Below, piece by piece: positions 15,351-22,992 of a DNA stretch of 64,000 bases. The notes beneath the pieces are model-generated. The model was not told the DNA's origin and did not search any database. It saw only the letters and a list, made by a program, of their open reading frames with translations. Every line of letters begins with the position of its first letter. Positions within the stretch are counted from its first letter, which is position 1. The DNA is from Streptomyces toxytricini (lineage in GTDB: Bacteria > Actinomycetota > Actinomycetes > Streptomycetales > Streptomycetaceae): NCBI RefSeq assembly GCF_014649915.1, contig NZ_BMTY01000008.1:58301-122300 (forward strand). The letters are read 5' to 3'. The translations under genes and the position numbers were made by a program.

Positions 15351-16057
15351 CCGCCGGCCAGGAGCCGCACGAGGAGCGCGACCTGAAGGCGCTCGCCGAG
15401 CAGGCGGGGCGGGACCTGGAGGACGCCTCCCCGCTGGAGATCCTCCGCTGGGCCACCGACACGTTCGGCCCGCGGTTCTGCGTGACGTCGTCCATGGAGG
15501 ACGCCGTCGTCGCCCACCTCGCCTCCCGTGCGTTCCCGGGCGTCGACGTGGTCTTCCTCGACACCGGCTACCACTTCGAGGAGACCATCGGCACCCGCGA
15601 CGCCGTCGAGGCCGTGATGGACGTCAACGTCATCACCCTCACCCCGCGGCGGACGGTCGCCGAGCAGGACGCCGAGCACGGCCCGCGCCTGTACGAGCGC
15701 GACCCGGACCTGTGCTGCGCCCTGCGCAAGGTCAGGCCGCTGGAGGAGGGCCTGACCGCGTACGACGCGTGGGCGACGGGCCTGCGCCGCGACGAGTCCC
15801 CCACCCGGGCGAACACCCCGGTGGTCGGCTGGGACGAGAAGCGGCGGAAGGTCAAGGTCTCCCCCATCGCGCGCTGGACGCAGGACGACGTGGACGCGTA
15901 CGTCGCCGAGCACGGCGTGCTGACCAATCCCCTGCTGACGGACGGCTACACGTCCGTCGGCTGCGCCCCCTGCACCCGCCGCACGGCGGAGGGCGAGGAC
16001 GCGCGGGCCGGCCGCTGGGCCGGCCGGGCCAAGACCGAGTGCGGGCTGCACGGCTGA
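15347..16057 (+). CDS. cysH: Adenylyl-sulfate (APS) reductase, iron-sulfur type
   Basis: A 236 residue reductase converting APS (or PAPS) to sulfite with thioredoxin. The adenylyl-sulfate binding core includes SSMEDAVVAHL and DTGYHFEET. The paired CC in DLCCALRKV and the CAPC pair near residue 207 supply ligands for a [4Fe-4S] cluster, which marks bacterial APS reductases. The catalytic Cys lies in the C-terminal ECGLHG. ATG at 15347 overlaps the upstream stop. The next gene starts within its stop codon region. Confidence 0.95.
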   Translation: MTAGQEPHEERDLKALAEQAGRDLEDASPLEILRWATDTFGPRFCVTSSMEDAVVAHLASRAFPGVDVVFLDTGYHFEETIGTRDAVEAVMDVNVITLTPRRTVAEQDAEHGPRLYERDPDLCCALRKVRPLEEGLTAYDAWATGLRRDESPTRANTPVVGWDEKRRKVKVSPIARWTQDDVDAYVAEHGVLTNPLLTDGYTSVGCAPCTRRTAEGEDARAGRWAGRAKTECGLHG

Positions 16058-16674
16058 TGACCACGCAGACGACTCAGACATCGCAGACGACGCGGACGAC
16101 GACGGAACCGGACGGGAAAGAGAACGGGATGAGCGTGACCGGCCAGGGAGCCACCGTGTGGCTGACCGGTCTGCCCAGCGCGGGCAAGACCACCATCGCC
16201 TACGCGCTCGCCGAGCGGCTGCGCGGCGAGGGCCACCGGGTGGAGGTCCTCGACGGCGACGAGATCCGCGAGTTCCTCTCCGCCGGCCTCGGCTTCGACC
16301 GCGCGGACCGCGACACCAACGTGCAGCGGATCGGCTTCGTCTCCGAACTCCTCGCGAGCAACGGCGTCAAGGCGCTGGTCCCCGTCATCGCGCCGTACGC
16401 CGACAGCCGCGAGGCCGTGCGGAAGCGGCACGCCGGCGCGGGCACCGCCTACCTGGAGGTGCACGTCGCGACCCCGGTCGAGGTGTGCTCCGTACGGGAC
16501 GTGAAGGGCCTGTACGCCAAGCAGGCCGCGGGCGAGATCTCCGGGCTGACCGGCGTCGACGACCCGTACGAGGCCCCGCAGTCGCCGGACCTCCGCATCG
16601 AGTCGCACACCCAGTCCGTGCAGGAGTCGGCCGACGCCCTGTACGCGCTGCTCACCGAGAGGGGTCTGGCATGA
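16057..16674 (+). CDS. cysC: Adenylylsulfate kinase (APS kinase)
   Basis: A P-loop kinase of 205 residues that phosphorylates APS to PAPS. The Walker A motif is GLPSAGKTT near residue 38, and the family pattern DGDEIREFLSAGLGF and DRDTNVQRIGF follows. The start is uncertain: ATG at 16057 is coupled to the cysH stop (TGATG) but adds 24 Thr/Gln-rich residues, whereas ATG at 16129 (MSVTGQGATVW) has GGAAAGAG upstream and gives the usual kinase N-terminus. Having both CysC and an APS-type CysH in one operon implies PAPS is also made for sulfotransferases or as substrate. Confidence 0.93.
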   Translation: MTTQTTQTSQTTRTTTEPDGKENGMSVTGQGATVWLTGLPSAGKTTIAYALAERLRGEGHRVEVLDGDEIREFLSAGLGFDRADRDTNVQRIGFVSELLASNGVKALVPVIAPYADSREAVRKRHAGAGTAYLEVHVATPVEVCSVRDVKGLYAKQAAGEISGLTGVDDPYEAPQSPDLRIESHTQSVQESADALYALLTERGLA

Positions 16675-17615
16675 CCGCCACCGCCGCGCACCCGCACACC
16701 GAGCCGGACGCCGACGCGCCGTACGCGCTGTCGCACCTGGACTCCCTGGAGTCGGAGGCCGTGCACATCTTCCGCGAGGTGGCGGGCGAGTTCGAGAAGC
16801 CGGTGATCCTGTTCTCCGGCGGCAAGGACTCCATCGTCATGCTGCACCTGGCGCTGAAGGCGTTCGCGCCGGCGCCGGTGCCGTTCGCGCTGCTGCACGT
16901 CGACACCGGGCACAACTTCCCCGAGGTCCTCGACTACCGCGACCGCACGGTCGCCGCGCACGGCCTGCGCCTGCACGTGGCGTCCGTGCAGGAGTACATC
17001 GACGCGGGGAAGCTGAAGGAGCGCCCGGACGGCACCCGCAACCCGCTGCAGACGGTCCCGCTGACGGAGGCCATCCAGCAGCACCGCTTCGACGCCGTTT
17101 TCGGCGGCGGGCGCCGCGACGAGGAGAAGGCCCGCGCGAAGGAGCGGGTGTTCTCCCTGCGCGACGAGTTCTCCCAGTGGGACCCGCGCCGCCAGCGCCC
17201 GGAGCTGTGGCAGCTGTACAACGGCCGGCACGCCCCGGGCGAGCACGTCCGCGTGTTCCCGCTGTCGAACTGGACCGAGCTGGACGTGTGGCAGTACATC
17301 GCCCGCGAGGGCATCGAGCTGCCGGAGATCTACTTCGCCCACGAGCGCGAGGTGTTCGCCCGCAGCGGCATGTGGCTGACGGCGGGCGACTGGGGCGGCC
17401 CGAAGGACGGCGAGACGGTGGAGAAGCGGCTGGTCCGCTACCGCACCGTCGGCGACATGTCCTGCACCGGCGCCGTCGACTCCGACGCCGACACGCTCGA
17501 CGCGGTGATCGCCGAGATCGCCGTCTCCCGCCTCACCGAGCGGGGCGCGACCCGGGCCGACGACAAGCTCTCCGAGGCCGCGATGGAAGACCGCAAGCGC
17601 GAAGGGTACTTCTAG
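16671..17615 (+). CDS. cysD: Sulfate adenylyltransferase subunit 2
   Basis: A 314 residue ATP-PPase (N-type) subunit that makes APS from ATP and sulfate together with the GTPase subunit CysN. The PP-loop SGGKDS lies near residue 49, and FGGGRRDEEKARAKERVFS is the family signature near residue 143. The C-terminal R-K-R-E-G-Y-F end is typical. ATG at 16671 overlaps the cysC stop; cysN follows after two bases, so the two subunits are coupled. Confidence 0.95.
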   Translation: MTATAAHPHTEPDADAPYALSHLDSLESEAVHIFREVAGEFEKPVILFSGGKDSIVMLHLALKAFAPAPVPFALLHVDTGHNFPEVLDYRDRTVAAHGLRLHVASVQEYIDAGKLKERPDGTRNPLQTVPLTEAIQQHRFDAVFGGGRRDEEKARAKERVFSLRDEFSQWDPRRQRPELWQLYNGRHAPGEHVRVFPLSNWTELDVWQYIAREGIELPEIYFAHEREVFARSGMWLTAGDWGGPKDGETVEKRLVRYRTVGDMSCTGAVDSDADTLDAVIAEIAVSRLTERGATRADDKLSEAAMEDRKREGYF

Positions 17616-17617
17616 CC

Positions 17618-18949
17618 ATGACCAGCACCACCGAGCAGCTCAGCGCGACGACGCTGCTGCGCTTCGCGACCGCGGGCTCCGTCGACGACGGCAAGTCCAC
17701 CCTGGTCGGCCGCCTGCTGCACGACTCCAAGTCGGTCCTGGAGGACCAGCTGGAGGCCGTCGAGCGGGTGTCCGCCGACCGCGGGCAGAACACGCCCGAC
17801 CTGGCGCTCCTGACCGACGGCCTGCGGGCCGAGCGGGAGCAGGGCATCACCATCGACGTTGCCTACCGCTACTTCGCGACGGCGCGGCGCCGGTTCATCC
17901 TGGCCGACACCCCCGGGCACGTGCAGTACACGCGGAACATGGTCACCGGCGCCTCGACGGCCGAGCTGGCCGTGGTCCTCGTCGACGCCCGCAACGGCGT
18001 CGTCGAGCAGACCCGCCGGCACGCCGCGGTCGCGGCCCTGCTGCGCGTCCCGCACGTGGTCCTGGCCGTGAACAAGATGGACCTCGTCGGGTACGAGGAG
18101 TCCGTCTTCGCGGCGATCGCCGAGGAGTTCACCGCGTACGCCTCCGAGCTGGGCGTGCCGGAGATCACCGCGATCCCGATCTCGGCGCTGGCCGGGGACA
18201 ACGTGGTGGAGCCGTCCGCCCACATGGACTGGTACGGCGGCCCGACGGTCCTGGAGCACCTGGAGACCGTCCCGGTCAGCCACGACCTGACCGCCTGCCC
18301 GGCGCGGTTCCCCGTCCAGTACGTGATCCGCCCGCAGACCGCCGAGCACCCCGACTACCGGGGCTACGCCGGCCAGATCGCCTCCGGCGTGCTGCGCGTC
18401 GGCGAGCCGGTGACGGTCCTGCCGTCGGGCCGGACGTCGGTGATCGAGGGCATCGACGCGCTCGGCGAGAGCGTCGACATCGCCTGGGCGCCGCAGTCGG
18501 TGACGGTCCGGCTGAAGGACGACATCGACATCTCCCGCGGCGACCTGATCGCCCCGACCGCGACGGCCCCGGCGACCACGCAGGACGTCGAGGCGACCGT
18601 GTGCCACGTCGCCGACCAGCCGCTGACCGTGGGTGCGCGGGTGCTGCTGAAGCACACCACCCGCACGGTGAAGGCGATCGTCAAGGAAATCCCCTCCCGC
18701 CTGACCCTGGACGACCTCTCCCAGCACCCCGAGCCGGGGCGGCTCGTCGCCAACGACATCGGCCGCGTCGTCGTCCGCACTGCCGAGCCGCTCGCGCTCG
18801 ACGCGTACGCCGACTCCCGCCGGACGGGCTCCTTCCTGCTGATCGACCCGCAGGACGGCACCACGCTGGCGGCGGGCATGGCCGGCGAGTCCTTCGCCTC
18901 CCGGGCGGAGGCCGCCCCGGCCGCCGACGACGAGGGCTGGGACTTCTGA
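17618..18949 (+). CDS. cysN: Sulfate adenylyltransferase subunit 1 (GTPase)
   Basis: A 443 residue elongation-factor-like GTPase that drives APS synthesis with CysD. G1 is GSVDDGKST near residue 20, G3 is DTPGHVQYTRNM near residue 97, and G4 is NKMD near residue 153. EF-Tu-like beta-barrel domains follow. It lacks a fused APS kinase domain, consistent with a separate cysC gene. The acidic tail (ADDEGWDF) is unremarkable. Confidence 0.95.
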   Translation: MTSTTEQLSATTLLRFATAGSVDDGKSTLVGRLLHDSKSVLEDQLEAVERVSADRGQNTPDLALLTDGLRAEREQGITIDVAYRYFATARRRFILADTPGHVQYTRNMVTGASTAELAVVLVDARNGVVEQTRRHAAVAALLRVPHVVLAVNKMDLVGYEESVFAAIAEEFTAYASELGVPEITAIPISALAGDNVVEPSAHMDWYGGPTVLEHLETVPVSHDLTACPARFPVQYVIRPQTAEHPDYRGYAGQIASGVLRVGEPVTVLPSGRTSVIEGIDALGESVDIAWAPQSVTVRLKDDIDISRGDLIAPTATAPATTQDVEATVCHVADQPLTVGARVLLKHTTRTVKAIVKEIPSRLTLDDLSQHPEPGRLVANDIGRVVVRTAEPLALDAYADSRRTGSFLLIDPQDGTTLAAGMAGESFASRAEAAPAADDEGWDF

Positions 18950-19040
18950 CCGTGTCCGGCGACATCTACTCGACCTTCGCCAAGGAGGGCGGCCGCGTGG
19001 GCAGCGGCGCCCTCGGCAGCGGCCAGGGAGGAGTGGCGCG

Positions 19041-19142
19041 ATGTGTGCGATGACGTACGCGCACTGCCTGCGCGCCCCCTCCCCGCGTGACCGCCGCGAG
19101 CCCGACCCGGCCTCGCTCCACAGACGAAGACGTGCGTCCTGA
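19041..19142 (+). CDS. Small ORF with strong Shine-Dalgarno and two Cys codons
   Basis: An ATG at 19041 preceded by AGGGAGGAG (seven base spacing) opens 33 codons with Cys at positions 2 and 9, then a basic tail (HRRRR). It ends 27 bases before the sulfonate-binding lipoprotein gene. The strong ribosome site, early Cys codons and position suggest a cysteine-sensing leader for the transporter genes, but it might be spurious. Another frame, 18952-19053, overlaps it. Confidence 0.35.
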   Translation: MCAMTYAHCLRAPSPRDRREPDPASLHRRRRAS

Positions 19143-19169
19143 GACGACGTCACGAGAGGAAGCCCTCCC

Positions 19170-20303
19170 GTGCCTGCCACCACCCGCACCACCGCCCGCA
19201 AGGCCCTGCGCCGCGGCCTCGCCGCCGCCTCCGCGCTGCCGCTGCTGATCGGCGCGCTCGCCTCCTGCGGCTACGGCTCCCAGGCCGAGGCCCCGGACGA
19301 CACGAAGGCCGGCGCCGCGTCCGGCTCCGGTGCGGCGCTGTCCGCCCCCGAGGTCCGCATCGGCTACTTCCCGAACCTGACGCACGCCACCGCGCTGGTC
19401 GGCCTCCAGGAAGGCCTGATCGCGAAGGAGCTCGGCGGCACCAAGCTCAAGCCGCAGGCGTTCAACGCCGGCCCGTCCGAGATCGAGGCGCTCAACGGCG
19501 GCTCCCTCGACATCGGGTTCATCGGCCCCTCGCCGTCCATCAACGGCTACGTCAAGTCCAAGGGCCAGAACCTGCGGATCGTCTCCGGCTCCGCCTCCGG
19601 CGGCGTGAAGCTCGTCGTGAACCCCGACCGGATCAAGACGTTGGACGACGTCAAGGGCAAGCGGATCGCCACCCCGCAGAAGGGGAACACGCAGGACGTC
19701 GCGTTCCTCAACTGGATCTCCGAGAAGGGCTGGAAGGTCGACCCGGAGTCCGGCAAGGGCGACGTCTCCGTCGTCCGCACCGACAACAAGGTGACCCCGG
19801 ACGCCTTCAAGCAGGGCTCGATCGACGGCGCCTGGGTGCCCGAGCCGACCGCGTCGAAGCTGGTCTCCGAGGGGGCGTCGGTGCTCCTCGACGAGACCGA
19901 GCTGTGGCCCGACAGGAAGTTCGTCATCACGAACGTGATCGTGTCGCAGAAGTTCCTCAAGGAGCACCCGGACGTCGTCGAGGCCGTGCTCAGGGGCACC
20001 GTCAAGACGAACGAGTGGATCAACGCCAACCCGGACAAGGCCAAGGCGTCCGCGAACGCGGCCCTGAAGGCGGAGACCGGCAAGGAACTGGACGCGAAGA
20101 TCATCGACCCGGCGTGGAAGAGCATCCTCGTCACCGACGACCCCCTGGCAGGCACCCTCAAGGCGCAGGCCGAGGACGCGGTCGCGGCCAAGCTCATCGA
20201 GCAGCCCGAGCTGGCCGGCATCTACGACCTGACGCTGCTGAACAAGGTGCTGAAGGAGTCCGGCAAGCCCGAGGTCTCCGACGCCGGTCTCGGCGCCAAG
20301 TAA
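19170..20303 (+). CDS. ABC transporter substrate-binding lipoprotein (sulfonate/nitrate/taurine type)
   Basis: A 377 residue extracytoplasmic solute-binding protein of the SsuA/NrtA class. An N-terminal signal with twin Arg/Lys charge, hydrophobic core (AAASALPLLIGAL) and lipobox LASC (Cys at about 33) marks it as a membrane-anchored lipoprotein. The mature part carries the family elements VRIGYFPNLTHATALVGLQEGL and GSLDIGFIGPSPSINGYV. Start is GTG at 19170. Position in the sulfur operon argues for sulfonate or a related organosulfur ligand. The ATPase gene follows after 31 bases. Confidence 0.9.
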   Translation: MPATTRTTARKALRRGLAAASALPLLIGALASCGYGSQAEAPDDTKAGAASGSGAALSAPEVRIGYFPNLTHATALVGLQEGLIAKELGGTKLKPQAFNAGPSEIEALNGGSLDIGFIGPSPSINGYVKSKGQNLRIVSGSASGGVKLVVNPDRIKTLDDVKGKRIATPQKGNTQDVAFLNWISEKGWKVDPESGKGDVSVVRTDNKVTPDAFKQGSIDGAWVPEPTASKLVSEGASVLLDETELWPDRKFVITNVIVSQKFLKEHPDVVEAVLRGTVKTNEWINANPDKAKASANAALKAETGKELDAKIIDPAWKSILVTDDPLAGTLKAQAEDAVAAKLIEQPELAGIYDLTLLNKVLKESGKPEVSDAGLGAK

Positions 20304-20334
20304 GCCCCCAACGAATCCCCAGGAGGTGACGACC

Positions 20335-21126
20335 ATGGCCACCACGCTTGCCACGGCTGCCGAGGGCGCCGTCGCGGCGGCCGCCCACGCCGCCCGGATC
20401 GAGCACGTCTCGAAGTCCTTCTCCGGCCCGGCCGGATCGCAGCTGGTGCTGGACGACATCAGCCTCGATGTCGCCCCCGGCGAATTCGTCACCATCCTGG
20501 GGGCCTCGGGCTGCGGCAAGTCCACCCTGCTCAACCTGGTCGCCGGCCTCGACCGGCCCACCGCCGGCAGCATCGAGACCGCCGGCCGGCCCGCCCTGAT
20601 GTTCCAGGAGCACGCCCTCTTCCCCTGGCTGACCGCCGGCAAGAACATCGAACTCGCCCTGCGGCTGCGCGGCGTCCCGAAGTCCGACCGCAAGGCGGAG
20701 GCCGAGCGCCTGCTGGAGCTCGTCCGCCTCGGCGGGGCGTACGGCAAGCGCGTCCACGAGCTGTCCGGCGGCATGCGCCAGCGCGTCGCCATGGCCCGCG
20801 CCCTCGCCCAGGACAGCCGGCTGCTCCTCATGGACGAGCCGTTCGCCGCCCTCGACGCCATCACCCGCGACGTCCTGCACGGCGAGCTGACCCGCATCTG
20901 GGAGGAGACCAGCCTCTCCGTCCTCTTCGTCACCCACAACGTGCGCGAGGCCGTGCGCCTCGCCCAGCGCGTGGTCCTGCTCTCCTCCCGCCCCGGCCGG
21001 GTCGCGAAGGAGTGGACCGTCGGCATCCCGCAGCCGCGCCGCATCGAGGACGCGGACGTCGCGGAACTGTCCCTTGAGATCACCGAGCACCTGCGTGGGG
21101 AGATCCGCCGCCATGGCCAGCACTGA
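20335..21126 (+). CDS. ABC transporter ATP-binding protein (sulfonate-type importer)
   Basis: A 263 residue ATPase. Walker A is GASGCGKST near residue 56, the signature is LSGGMRQRVAMARAL near residue 142, Walker B is LLLMDEPFAALD, and the switch His follows in FVTHN. ATG at 20335 is chosen because a full AGGAGGTGA sits five bases upstream; the earlier in-frame GTG lies inside that Shine-Dalgarno. It overlaps the permease gene by 14 bases. It resembles SsuB/TauB. Confidence 0.92.
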   Translation: MATTLATAAEGAVAAAAHAARIEHVSKSFSGPAGSQLVLDDISLDVAPGEFVTILGASGCGKSTLLNLVAGLDRPTAGSIETAGRPALMFQEHALFPWLTAGKNIELALRLRGVPKSDRKAEAERLLELVRLGGAYGKRVHELSGGMRQRVAMARALAQDSRLLLMDEPFAALDAITRDVLHGELTRIWEETSLSVLFVTHNVREAVRLAQRVVLLSSRPGRVAKEWTVGIPQPRRIEDADVAELSLEITEHLRGEIRRHGQH

Positions 21127-21997
21127 AACGAAGGCGAAGACGGACGACCTCGCCGGGCTCGAAGCCGGGCTCGACGCGCTCGACGCCGTCGAGATCCGCC
21201 GCACCCCCGTCCGCGAGGTGCTGTTCCGCAAGGTGCTCCCGCCGGTCCTCGCCGTCACGCTGGTCCTCGCCGTATGGCAGGTCCTCGTCTCGGCGGGCGT
21301 CACCGACGAGGCCAAGCTGCCGCCGCTGTCCGCCGTCGGCGACAGCCTGGCCGACATGTGGCTCAAGGGCACCCTGTTCGAGGTCGTCTGGACCTCCGTC
21401 TCCCGCGGCCTCCTCGGCTTCCTGCTGGCCCTCGCCATCGGCACCCCGCTCGGCCTGCTGGTGGCGCGCGTGAAGTTCGTGCGCGCCGCGATCGGCCCGA
21501 TCCTCTCCGGACTGCAGTCCCTGCCGTCCGTGGCGTGGGTGCCGCCGGCCGTGCTGTGGTTCGGCCTCAACGACGCCATGATGTACACCGTCATCCTGCT
21601 CGGCGCCGTCCCGTCCATCGCCAACGGGCTCGTCGCCGGTGTCGACCAGGTGCCGCCGCTGTTCCTGCGGGCCGGCCGCACCCTCGGCGCCACCGGGATC
21701 AAGGGCGTGTGGCACGTGGTGATGCCCGCCGCCCTGCCGGGCTACCTCGCCGGCCTGAAGCAGGGCTGGGCGTTCTCCTGGCGCTCCCTGATGGCCGCGG
21801 AGATCATCGCCTCCTCCCCCGACCTCGGCCTCGGCCTCGGCCAGCTGCTGGAGAACGGCCGCAACAACATCGACCTGCCCGGCGTCTTCCTCGCGATCAT
21901 CCTGATCCTCGTCGTCGGCATCGCGATCGACCTGCTGATCTTCAGCCCGGTCGAGCGGTGGGTGCTGCGCAGCCGCGGCCTGCTGGCGCGGAGCTGA
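21113..21997 (+). CDS. ABC transporter permease (sulfonate-type importer)
   Basis: A 294 residue membrane protein of the SsuC/TauC class with about six transmembrane helices. The EAA loop that docks with the ATPase is visible as AGRTLGATGIKGVWHVVMPAALPGYLAGL-type sequence near residue 190. ATG at 21113 (MASTETK) starts within the ATPase gene 3' end. An acidic 30 residue cytoplasmic N-terminus precedes the first helix. It completes the three-component importer. Confidence 0.92.
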   Translation: MASTETKAKTDDLAGLEAGLDALDAVEIRRTPVREVLFRKVLPPVLAVTLVLAVWQVLVSAGVTDEAKLPPLSAVGDSLADMWLKGTLFEVVWTSVSRGLLGFLLALAIGTPLGLLVARVKFVRAAIGPILSGLQSLPSVAWVPPAVLWFGLNDAMMYTVILLGAVPSIANGLVAGVDQVPPLFLRAGRTLGATGIKGVWHVVMPAALPGYLAGLKQGWAFSWRSLMAAEIIASSPDLGLGLGQLLENGRNNIDLPGVFLAIILILVVGIAIDLLIFSPVERWVLRSRGLLARS

Positions 21998-22002
21998 CCG
22001 GC

Positions 22003-22764
22003 ATGTCCCCCGCCCCCGCCCTCCTCGTCATCGCCCACGGCAGCCGCGACCCGCGGCACGCGGCGACCGTGCACGCCCTCACCCGGCGCGTACGGGCGCT
22101 GCGGCCGGGGCTGCGCGTGGAGACCGCCTTCCTGGACTTCAACGCCCCGCGCGTCGAGCAGGTGCTGTCCGGGCTGCACGCGGACGGCGTCCGCGACGTC
22201 GTCGCCCTGCCGCTGCTGCTCACCCGCGCCTTCCACGCGAAGGCCGACATCCCGGCGGTGCTGTCCGAGGCGCAGGCCCGGCTGCCCGGGCAGACGGTGC
22301 GGGTCGCCGACGTCCTCGGCCCCTCCCCGCTGCTGACGGCCGCGCTGGAGCGCCGGCTGGCGGAGGCGGGAATCACGCCCGCGGACCGGGCCGCCACCGG
22401 AGTGGTGCTCGCGTCCGCCGGCTCCTCGGACCCGGAGGCGATCGCAGTGATCGCTGAAATCGCGCGGGAGTGGCGGCACACCGGTTGGTGCGCCGTGCGG
22501 CCTGCGTTCGCCTCCGCCTCCCTTCCCCGTACGGAGGACGCCGTACGGGCCCTGCGCGCCGAGGGGGTGCGGCGCGTGGCTGTGGCCCCGTACGTGATCG
22601 CCCCCGGGCGGCTGCCGGACCGGATCGCGGCCGGCGCCGCCGAAGCCGGGGCGGATGTCCTGGCCGGCGTGCTCGGCGCGGCCCCCGAGCTGGCCCGCCT
22701 GCTGCTGGCCCGCTACGACGGGGCGGCCGCCGCGGGCCGCCGACCGCACGCGCTGTCCGCGTAG
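22003..22764 (+). CDS. Sirohydrochlorin chelatase (SirB/CbiX family)
   Basis: A 253 residue protein with two CbiX repeats. The N-terminal repeat starts LLVIAHGSRDPRHAATV, with the metal-binding His of H-G-S-R-D, and a second His is in TRAFHAKADIP near residue 82. The second repeat (VVLASAGSSDPEA) lacks the HGS His, which is common in two-repeat forms. It inserts iron (siroheme) or cobalt into sirohydrochlorin; its place at the end of the sulfite reductase operon favours iron for siroheme. It starts five bases after the permease stop. Confidence 0.9.
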   Translation: MSPAPALLVIAHGSRDPRHAATVHALTRRVRALRPGLRVETAFLDFNAPRVEQVLSGLHADGVRDVVALPLLLTRAFHAKADIPAVLSEAQARLPGQTVRVADVLGPSPLLTAALERRLAEAGITPADRAATGVVLASAGSSDPEAIAVIAEIAREWRHTGWCAVRPAFASASLPRTEDAVRALRAEGVRRVAVAPYVIAPGRLPDRIAAGAAEAGADVLAGVLGAAPELARLLLARYDGAAAAGRRPHALSA

Positions 22765-22810
22765 GCGGCCGCCCGCGGAAATTCCGGGGCGGGACATCGC
22801 CGCCGCCGCT

Positions 22811-22844
22811 TAGGGTGGGGCCGCGGGCCCGCGCGCGGGCCCGC
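22811..22844 (+). promoter_or_regulatory. -10-like TAGGGT and perfect 22 bp palindrome
   Basis: TAGGGT at 22811-22816 fits the TAGRRT -10 consensus. Bases 22823-22844 form a perfect palindrome (GCGGGCCC arms flanking GCGCGC), which could fold as an 8 bp hairpin. It sits between the chelatase stop and the tRNA-like RNA, and may terminate the operon, lead the RNA transcript, or both. Confidence 0.4.
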
Positions 22845-22849
22845 AGGGT

Positions 22850-22975
22850 GGGGGGTTGTGGCAGAGCGGGCTATTGCAGCCCGTGGTGCGGGAGGTCCCC
22901 CGCACCGCGGTCTAGCGGCCCTGGCGGCCGGACCTGGCGCCGGGCCCCGCGGGTTCGAATCCCGTCGGCCCCCCA
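22850..22975 (+). tRNA. tRNA-like gene or tRNA pseudogene with expanded centre
   Basis: The ends look like tRNA. A 9 bp closing stem joins 22850-22858 (GGGGGGTTG) to 22966-22974. A serine-tRNA-like D arm lies at 22861-22877 (GCA/TGC stem, GAGCGG loop), and a normal T arm at 22949-22965 carries the GTTCGAAT core. But about 70 bases lie between the D and T arms. They form two strong hairpins, GGTGCGGG/CCCGCACC at 22885-22906 and a 9 bp stem at about 22917-22946. GCCCG (22879-22883) could instead pair with CGGGC (22941-22945), making a giant anticodon loop. No standard 5 bp anticodon arm with U33 is seen. It may be a tRNA pseudogene, an allo-tRNA-like species or another tRNA-derived RNA. Confidence 0.4.
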
Positions 22976-22992
22976 CCCGCACCCCTTCGCCT

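Noticed and set aside
18952..19053. 33 codon frame starting GTG after cysN
   Set aside because: No good ribosome site and Gly/Ser-rich translation; the overlapping frame at 19041 has a far better Shine-Dalgarno.
22850..22975. tRNA-Sec or SRP 4.5S RNA
   Set aside because: No TCA anticodon and wrong arm layout for tRNA-Sec; the conserved GGAAG apical loop of SRP RNA is absent despite a similar CCCCCCACCC end.
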